A stretch of 64,000 nucleotides of DNA from Candidatus Angelobacter sp. Gp1-AA117. GTDB taxonomy: Bacteria; Acidobacteriota; Terriglobia; Terriglobales; Acidobacteriaceae. The notes beneath the pieces are model-generated. The model did not search any database, was not told the DNA's origin, and worked only from the letters and a program-made list of their open reading frames with translations. A program made the translations under genes and the position numbers. Within the stretch, counting starts at the first letter, position 1, and each line of letters opens with the position of its first letter. The stretch is from assembly GCA_003223515.1 (NCBI GenBank), contig QHVI01000019.1, positions 1-64,000 on the forward strand. Direction: 5' to 3'. This document shows, in pieces, positions 58,730-64,000 of this stretch.

Positions 58730-59206
58730 ATGGACCACCTCTTTACACCCTGGCGCTACGCCTATGTCAGCACGGCGGAGAAAAGCGATGGATGCGTTTT
58801 CTGCCATGCTCTGCAACAGAATAATGACGAAAAATCCAGGATCGTCTATCGCGGGCGGCTCTGCTTCATCATCCTGAATACCTTTCCCTACACTTCAGGA
58901 CACGTGATGGTCGTTCCTTATGAGCACATCGACGAATTGCAGAAACTCCCGCCGGATGCAGCCCAGGAAATGATGGAGCTAACCCGGAAACTCGAAGGAG
59001 TTCTGCGCGGGCTTTACCACCCGGACGGCATCAACCTGGGAATGAACATCGGCAAAGCTGCCGGAGCAGGCGTTGCCGGCCATATTCACATGCATGTCCT
59101 TCCCCGCTGGGTAGCTGACGCCAATTTCATGAGCGTGATCGGCGAAACCCGCATTGTCCCGGAGGCGCTCGAGGATACCTACAAGAAGCTGAAGGCACGC
59201 TTCTGA
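58730..59206 (+). CDS. HIT-family nucleotide hydrolase/transferase
   Basis: ATG 58730 (MDHLFTPWRYAYVST) is the start; the ORF-track start adds 37 unlikely residues. The product has 158 residues. The family motif is GHIHMHVLPRW (HxHxH-type), with the CVFC zinc-like site near residue 22 (DGCVFCHALQ) and FPYTSGHVMVVPYEH. Such AP4A-phosphorylase-like or GalT-like HIT proteins hydrolyse or transfer nucleoside mono- and dinucleotides. The substrate is unknown. It is a single gene. Confidence 0.92.
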   Translation: MDHLFTPWRYAYVSTAEKSDGCVFCHALQQNNDEKSRIVYRGRLCFIILNTFPYTSGHVMVVPYEHIDELQKLPPDAAQEMMELTRKLEGVLRGLYHPDGINLGMNIGKAAGAGVAGHIHMHVLPRWVADANFMSVIGETRIVPEALEDTYKKLKARF

Positions 59207-59232
59207 AATCGGTAAATGGGTGATGACAACGT

Positions 59233-59682
59233 GTAAATGAGTAATTTGGTAAATGGGGTTAATTGAAAACCCTCAACCATAGCGCGGCAGGCCGCAACCA
59301 ACGGCAAAACCTTTGCAACACAGAGGAACAGAGTAAGCAGAGGCAATAAGAATCAAAACCTTAACCACGGAGACACGGAGAACACTGAGACCCGGAGAAA
59401 AACGATAAGAACTTTGTGGAGGTGATCCGATATTTACCTTCCCGCCGAAGGCAAGTCTCATCCGCAAATACCTGAGGAAAAGGGAGGTCACGGAGAAGCG
59501 CCAAATTCTTTTCTGGCCGCGAAGAATTTGAAAGATACCAATGCAGAGGCCGCAGGGAGCGCAGAGTGGTTAGTGAATGTTATATCCGAAGCGGCTCTCT
59601 TGATGAAACCACTCATGCATCATTGTTCAAGAATCGGCCGCAGACCGACCCGATTGACCCATTTTCCAAATTACTCATTTAC
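59233..59682. repeat. Long inverted-repeat element flanking an ACCACGGAG repeat (copy 3)
   Basis: The arms at 59233-59259 (GTAAATGAGTAATTTGGTAAATG theme) and 59657-59682 are reverse complements with one or two mismatches. They are about 400 bp apart and enclose the repeat copy at 59336-59510. Compared with copies 1 and 2 the centre is much longer, as if another repeat had inserted into a small palindromic element. There is no gene inside. Confidence 0.8.
59336..59510. repeat. ACCACGGAG-type intergenic repeat, copy B
   Basis: This copy is about 170 bp, near-identical to 30222-30395. The two differ by small indels (TTACCTTCCCG versus TTACCTCCCG, GAAGGCAAG versus GAAGACAAAG) that cancel out, so the minus-strand frame stays open in both (MTSLFLRYLRMRL). 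The indel pattern is noteworthy, but the frame is probably not a gene. Confidence 0.88.
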
Positions 59683-59758
59683 CTATTCCTGCCGGGCTGC
59701 ATCCTTCCGGTCAACCGCATCCTACTAATCATCCCGAGATAAGAGGAGAGATCCCCGC

Positions 59759-60637
59759 ATGCCTCATTACGGAATTCTTCGTGACCAGAAACTTGACGAT
59801 GTTGAAGACATTCGCGGCGCCGACGTCTATGGCGTAAACGATGAAAAACTTGGAACCATCGATGACGTAATCTTCAATCACTCCAGCGGCGACATTCGCT
59901 ATGTTGTGGTCAGCACCGGACTGCTTTCACGAAAGAAATTCATGGTGCCTGCCAACCGCGTTTCACCGTATGGGAACCATGACGATAAATTCTATGCAGA
60001 GCTCGATAAAGAGCGACTGGAGATGCTGCCGGAGTTCAACGACGAGACGCTTAAATCAGAGAGCGACTGGAATGATTACGAAAGACGGTACGAGGAACAC
60101 TGGAGAACGACCGGTGATGTTCTCCACCACGAACAGACGGGGCGCATCATCACTCCTCCGACCGAAGAGATCGTGGGCAGCGGAGGTGCGAATCTCTCAC
60201 AAAGGGATCGCGAGAGCCTGGCCCGCGACTTTACTCCGGAGAAGCGCGGCAAGCAGGATGAGTATCTGGGTGTGGCTCCCAGCGGCGATGACGTCACTTT
60301 GCGTCCGAAGAAACCATCGATCGGTGGCCGCAGAGATGTAGAGCTGATGCAGCAAGGCAGATCGAGGCAGGAACCTTCACCAACTTTTAAGCAGGGTACT
60401 GTCAGCGCAGATCAGTCGCTGGAAGAATCACACGTGGCTGACCAGCCCGGCCTGCAGGAACCCGGCATCTACAAAGTAGACGCCGTTCCCGAGGCGGAGA
60501 AGAGGTCAGACATGAACGAGCCTCTCAATGCCAACTACGGACGTCGCTGGATTGGCTTTCAGAACCGCCTGCGCGAAGGCCGCGACAAAGTCGTAGGCGG
60601 TTGCCCGCTCTGCGGCACACAGAAGAAAGTCGCGTAA
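59759..60637 (+). CDS. PRC-barrel domain protein
   Basis: The product has 292 residues, with AGAGGAGAG before the ATG. Residues 14-95 form a PRC barrel (EDIRGADVYGVNDEKLGTIDDVIFNHSSGDIRYVVVSTG). The long middle part is polar and probably disordered. A C-terminal segment has CPLCGTQKK, a zinc-ribbon-like pair. PRC barrels appear in RNA processing (RimM) and stress proteins; here an envelope-stress or signalling role is possible but unproven. It has its own terminator. Confidence 0.87.
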   Translation: MPHYGILRDQKLDDVEDIRGADVYGVNDEKLGTIDDVIFNHSSGDIRYVVVSTGLLSRKKFMVPANRVSPYGNHDDKFYAELDKERLEMLPEFNDETLKSESDWNDYERRYEEHWRTTGDVLHHEQTGRIITPPTEEIVGSGGANLSQRDRESLARDFTPEKRGKQDEYLGVAPSGDDVTLRPKKPSIGGRRDVELMQQGRSRQEPSPTFKQGTVSADQSLEESHVADQPGLQEPGIYKVDAVPEAEKRSDMNEPLNANYGRRWIGFQNRLREGRDKVVGGCPLCGTQKKVA

Positions 60638-60653
60638 GCATTAACATGTGCTT

Positions 60654-60684
60654 AAGGGACACTGTGATCGGTGTCCCTTTTTCT
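60654..60684 (+). terminator. Intrinsic terminator after the PRC-barrel gene
   Basis: AAGGGACAC-tgtgatcg-GTGTCCCTT is a perfect 9-bp stem followed by a T-run. It lies 17 bp past the stop. Confidence 0.9.
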
Positions 60685-60714
60685 TTCTGCTGTTTTGCGT
60701 CCTTTGCGGTTAAG

Positions 60715-61407
60715 TTAATCCAATGCATGTCTCAGCGCCGCCCGCGCCAGAATGCGCGTGGAATCCAGCACTGGAAGAGGGGTTTCTTCATCGCCAACCA
60801 GCAGCGGCAACTCGGTGCAGCCCAGCACCACGGCATCACAACCGCCGCCTTTCATCCTTTCGATGACCTGCTGGAAATAGAAAAGAGATTCGAGCTTCTG
60901 CTCTCCCCTGACCAGTTCGTCGAAGATAATGTTGTTGATATTCTTCTGCTGGTCGCGGCTGGGAAGAACATATTCGATATCCATCTGCTTCAGCTTCTCC
61001 GGATAGACCGGCCCGTTCACCAGATACCTGGTTCCGGTGATCCCCAACCTTTCATATCCCTGCCGCTGGGCCTCGCGTCCGACTTCTTCCGCAATATGAA
61101 GCCAGGGCAAAGGTGAGCGTGGCAAAACGTGCGGCAGAGCCTCGTGGATCGTATTGTCAGGGGTGATCACGAAATCGGCCCCGGCTCTCTTCAGCGCATC
61201 GGCAGAGCGCAGCATCAGCTCAGCGACCTTCTTCCAGTCGGCTTTTGGCTCAATGTGCTTCATGTAATCAGCCAGGCAGATGTTGTGCAGCGTGACTTCC
61301 GGATGGGCGTGCCGCCCCATGAGCGGCTCGGCTTCAAGGCAGATAGTCCGGTAGCAGAGCGCCGCGCCCTCTGAACTGCATCCGAGAATCCCGATATGTT
61401 TGTTCAT
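60715..61407 (-). CDS. Asp/Glu racemase-family protein with one catalytic cysteine replaced
   Basis: The product has 230 residues in the aspartate/glutamate racemase fold. The second active-site cysteine is present in VVLGCTELPLLV. The first (normally CNT) is replaced, reading ITPDNTIHEALP (Asp for Cys). Such enzymes cannot use the classic two-cysteine racemisation, although one-sided variants and other racemases in the family exist. It starts at the ATG that overlaps the stop of the deaminase gene (ATGA), so it is the third gene of a coupled operon. The substrate is unknown. Confidence 0.85.
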   Translation of the reverse strand: MNKHIGILGCSSEGAALCYRTICLEAEPLMGRHAHPEVTLHNICLADYMKHIEPKADWKKVAELMLRSADALKRAGADFVITPDNTIHEALPHVLPRSPLPWLHIAEEVGREAQRQGYERLGITGTRYLVNGPVYPEKLKQMDIEYVLPSRDQQKNINNIIFDELVRGEQKLESLFYFQQVIERMKGGGCDAVVLGCTELPLLVGDEETPLPVLDSTRILARAALRHALD

Positions 61408-62447
61408 AGGGCGAGAGAGTCAATCCTTTGCAGAAATTCCAGCTTCTTCTCCGGAGGCAGGAACGACGCTTCAAAGGAGTTGCGGGCCAACTCCCGCAGA
61501 TGCTCTTCAGAAAACCCGAACTCCTGCTGGACAATTTCATATTCGTGATTGAGGGTGGTCTGAAACATCTCAGGATCGTCAGTATTCAACGTAACCATGA
61601 TTCCATTTTCAAACATTACTTTTACTGGATGCTCATGAAGCGTTTTGCAGACGCCTGTGCGCAGGTTGCTGGAGACACAAACTTCCACCGGAACCTGCTT
61701 TTGTGCGAGCACCTCCAGCAGTTCAGGATCGTGGGGAATGGACAAGCCGTGTCCAATGCGCTCCGCGCCGATGTTGAGGGCTGCCCATACCGACTCCGGT
61801 CCTGTGGTTTCCCCTGCGTGCGCTGTGAGGCGCAGACCCCGATCAGCAGCTTTTTTATATAAATCTTTGAACTGCTCCGCAGGCCCTTTGCTCTCGATCC
61901 CCCCAATACCAATACCAACAACATTGCGGTCGCGTAGGATGGCGGCAAGGTCGAAGACCTTTTCCGCCGCCTCAACCCCGAAATGACGTACCGCATCGAA
62001 AATCCAGAGCAGCGAGACGCCAAAATCCCGCTCCCCTCGCTGGCGTCCTCTTTCCAGGCCTTCAAAGATCGGTTCGAACTGTTGCCCGCGCCAATGAACG
62101 ACTCCCACGCTTACGTAAACCTCGGCATGTAGAACACTCCGGCGGCTGAGTTTCTCCATGAGCCGCAAGGTAACCAGTTCGTAGTCTTCCGGCGTGCGCA
62201 GGCGCTCGGTCACCGCCTTGAAGGCCATCATGAAGCCCATAAAGTCGGTGAAGGAGTAGAGGCGCTGGACGTCTTTTTCGCTCAGCAGGCCTCCACTGCC
62301 TTCCGTGTTGTAGCGGTTATTTTCCGTAGGCAGCGGAGTATTATGCCGGCGGCTGAGTTCCGCCAGAGTTGCCGGTTCTACGCTGCCTTCCAGATGCAGA
62401 TGCAGCTCTGCCTTGGGAAGCCCCGCGACCAGACTGCCGGATTTCAT
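61404..62447 (-). CDS. add: Adenosine deaminase-family amidohydrolase
   Basis: The product has 347 residues. The metal ligands and catalytic groups are HLHLEGS, the AHAGE motif in LTAHAGETTG, IGHGLSI and NTDDPEMF. The reaction is hydrolytic deamination of adenosine or a close analogue. A similar branch of the family deaminates aminodeoxyfutalosine in menaquinone synthesis, and the phrase SFTDFMGFMMAFKAVTERLRTPEDY fits that branch, so the substrate is uncertain. It overlaps the permease gene upstream and the racemase gene downstream by 4 bp each (ATGA). Confidence 0.88.
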   Translation of the reverse strand: MKSGSLVAGLPKAELHLHLEGSVEPATLAELSRRHNTPLPTENNRYNTEGSGGLLSEKDVQRLYSFTDFMGFMMAFKAVTERLRTPEDYELVTLRLMEKLSRRSVLHAEVYVSVGVVHWRGQQFEPIFEGLERGRQRGERDFGVSLLWIFDAVRHFGVEAAEKVFDLAAILRDRNVVGIGIGGIESKGPAEQFKDLYKKAADRGLRLTAHAGETTGPESVWAALNIGAERIGHGLSIPHDPELLEVLAQKQVPVEVCVSSNLRTGVCKTLHEHPVKVMFENGIMVTLNTDDPEMFQTTLNHEYEIVQQEFGFSEEHLRELARNSFEASFLPPEKKLEFLQRIDSLAL

Positions 62448-63991
62448 CCCTGGCTACTGGCGAGCGTTTGATTTGCAAACTCGCTGTGACGGCGGCTGTA
62501 TAAAAAGTAGATGATAAGTCCGATTGCTAACCAAAGGAAGAAACGTATCCATGTCACCACCAGCAGCCCGGCCATCAACGAAACGCAGAGCACAACAGAG
62601 ATGATGGGGAAGAGCGGCACAAACGGCACCCGGAAAGCGCGCGGACGATTGGGCTGGTTCTTTCGCAGAAAGATCACACCCAGCGAAACCAGCACAAAAG
62701 CAAATAGCGTCCCTATATTCGACAGGTCGGCGGCCTGGCCGATATCTACAAGTCCAGCGGGAATGCCGACGAGAAAACCAGCAATCCAGGTGGACCAGTG
62801 CGGAGTTTTGAAAATAGGATGCAGTGATGAGAAAAACCGGGGCAGCAGTCCATCGCGCGACATGGCAAACCAGATGCGCGTCTGGCCGTATTGAAAGACC
62901 AATAGCGATGAAATCATCCCCATCAGAGCGCCGATAATGATGACGGTCTGAAAGAAGTGATTGGCCCCGAGTTGCTTCAGCGCGTAAATGACAGGAGCAT
63001 CGCTGGCTTCTCCGGCCATGCCGAAGGTCTGGTAGGGCATCATGCCGAGCAACACGATAGCCACACCGATATAGAGAATTGTGCAAACGATGAGAGAGGC
63101 GATGATGCCGAATGGCAGATCGTGTTGCGGATTGCGCGCCTCTTCCGCCGCAGTCGATACCGAGTCGAAGCCAATGTAGGTAAAGAAAATGATCGCGCCG
63201 CCGGCCATGATGCCCGGAAAGCCGCTGGGCGCAAAGGGATGCCAGTTTGTCGGCCGCACCAGCATTCCTCCTACTACAAGAAACAGCAGGATCGCGCCGA
63301 TTTTGACCAGTACCATGATGTTATTCGCCCGGGCGGATTCGCGCACGCCGCGCACCAGCAAAACAGTCAGAACAAAAACGATCAGGAAGGCGGGGAAATT
63401 GAAATAGGAATGGCTCCATCCATCCGGGGTAAAGACAGGCGTGGACCATTTATCAGGAAGGTTGAGCCCGAAGGCCGCCAACTGTGCTTTGAAATAACCA
63501 CCAAAGCTTACGGCTACGGCTACATTGCTTACCGCATATTCAAGAATCAGGTCCCAGCCGATGATCCATGCAATCAATTCTCCCAAAGTGGCATAACTGT
63601 AGGTGTAGGCGCTGCCCGCAATGGGGATCATCGAGGCGAGCTCCGCGTAACAAAGTCCGGCAAAAGCGCATGCCGCGGCCACCAGCAAAAATGAAATAGC
63701 AATAGCCGGACCCGCCGGTGGACGCCCATACATCGCGAGGTCATGGAGATTTCCATGACGAACCAGGTGCATAAAAAGATCCAGCACCTGGGCTTTATAG
63801 AAAGATGGATCGCCGCTCTCTCCGGCTGCTGCTGTGCCCGTCAGGGCAAAGATGCCTGAGCCGATGATCGCGCCGATTCCCAACGCAGTCAGCGACCACG
63901 GTCCCAGAGATTTTTTCAACCGGTGCTCCGGTTGTTGGGAATCGGCAATAAGTTTGTCGATGGACTTCTTGGCAAAAAATTGATTGGCCAA
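62444..63991 (-). CDS. APC-family amino-acid permease (CAT-like), 5' end close to the window edge
   Basis: The product has 515 residues, with about 12-14 membrane helices and the typical start SLGPWSLTALGIGAIIGSGIFALTG. The family motifs FTYIGFDSVSTAAEEARNPQHDLPFGI and GMISSLLVFQYGQTRIWFAMSRDGLLP match cationic amino-acid transporters and polyamine permeases. It starts with a TTG at 63991, so the true start could lie just beyond the window. It is the first gene of the permease-deaminase-racemase operon. Confidence 0.93.
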   Translation of the reverse strand: MANQFFAKKSIDKLIADSQQPEHRLKKSLGPWSLTALGIGAIIGSGIFALTGTAAAGESGDPSFYKAQVLDLFMHLVRHGNLHDLAMYGRPPAGPAIAISFLLVAAACAFAGLCYAELASMIPIAGSAYTYSYATLGELIAWIIGWDLILEYAVSNVAVAVSFGGYFKAQLAAFGLNLPDKWSTPVFTPDGWSHSYFNFPAFLIVFVLTVLLVRGVRESARANNIMVLVKIGAILLFLVVGGMLVRPTNWHPFAPSGFPGIMAGGAIIFFTYIGFDSVSTAAEEARNPQHDLPFGIIASLIVCTILYIGVAIVLLGMMPYQTFGMAGEASDAPVIYALKQLGANHFFQTVIIIGALMGMISSLLVFQYGQTRIWFAMSRDGLLPRFFSSLHPIFKTPHWSTWIAGFLVGIPAGLVDIGQAADLSNIGTLFAFVLVSLGVIFLRKNQPNRPRAFRVPFVPLFPIISVVLCVSLMAGLLVVTWIRFFLWLAIGLIIYFLYSRRHSEFANQTLASSQG

Positions 63992-64000
63992 GTCGCGGCT

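Overview
The window reads like a chromosomal segment of a Gram-negative environmental bacterium, most likely an Acidobacteriota member of the Terriglobia type. This is inferred from style, not from a database search. It has mid-50s GC, many short secreted or outer-membrane proteins, a DUF5916-type outer-membrane protein, dispersed ACCACGGAGACACGGAG-type intergenic repeats, and an unusually dense set of signalling genes. No prophage, insertion sequence, CRISPR array or rRNA is visible.

Layout. 0-2 kb (minus strand): the conserved tRNA-Thr / tRNA-Thr / tRNA-Tyr / tRNA-Gly / tuf block, interspersed with two small ORFs and with broken partial tRNA copies that carry GC-rich inserts. 2-9.4 kb: a divergent pair of XRE regulators with palindromic operators, a phospholipase-D-fold protein, a small basic DNA-binding-like protein, a beta-barrel protein and gamma-glutamyltransferase. 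9.7-18.4 kb (minus): DUF5916 protein, ruvB, a TPR protein, a secreted protein, a GT2 glycosyltransferase and UDP-glucose dehydrogenase. 18.7-22 kb: a frameshifted phosphoesterase, a small graveyard of cupin and tyrosinase-like remnants, and an M48 protease.

22.3-38 kb is a signalling island: two PilZ proteins, a REC-GGDEF diguanylate cyclase, an NtrC-type sigma-54 activator, an atypical LuxR protein, a FliA/WhiG-type sigma factor with a well-formed -24/-12 (sigma-54) promoter, a NarL/NarX-like pair, and three PAS histidine kinases in a row, two of them hybrids. The layout suggests a cascade from phospho-signal to sigma-54 activator to alternative sigma factor, with c-di-GMP made and sensed alongside it.

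38.9-46.7 kb holds a tightly overlapping six-gene operon behind an ArsR regulator. It encodes a membrane complex homologous to hydrogenase-4 and complex I (hyfB-C-E-F-G plus a fused ferredoxin/NuoB-like subunit). The large subunit lacks all four [NiFe] cysteine ligands, so this is an energy-converting-hydrogenase-related (Ehr-like) complex rather than a hydrogenase. 46.9-52.4 kb: a membrane-anchored unknown, an M23 peptidase, thiL, a Yip1-family protein and a radical SAM protein.

53-56 kb is a thiol/selenol redox cluster: a DsbA-like protein, a peroxiredoxin whose peroxidatic cysteine codon is TGA followed by a SECIS-like hairpin (a probable selenoprotein that the ORF track splits), and a deiodinase-like thioredoxin-fold membrane protein. 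56-64 kb: rpsA, a HIT hydrolase, a PRC-barrel protein and a translationally coupled permease / deaminase / racemase-like operon that runs to the right edge.

The strongest items for follow-up are the TGA-containing peroxiredoxin, the cysteine-less hydrogenase-like complex, the mosaic tRNA fragments next to tuf, and the sigma-54 promoter in front of the FliA-type sigma gene.
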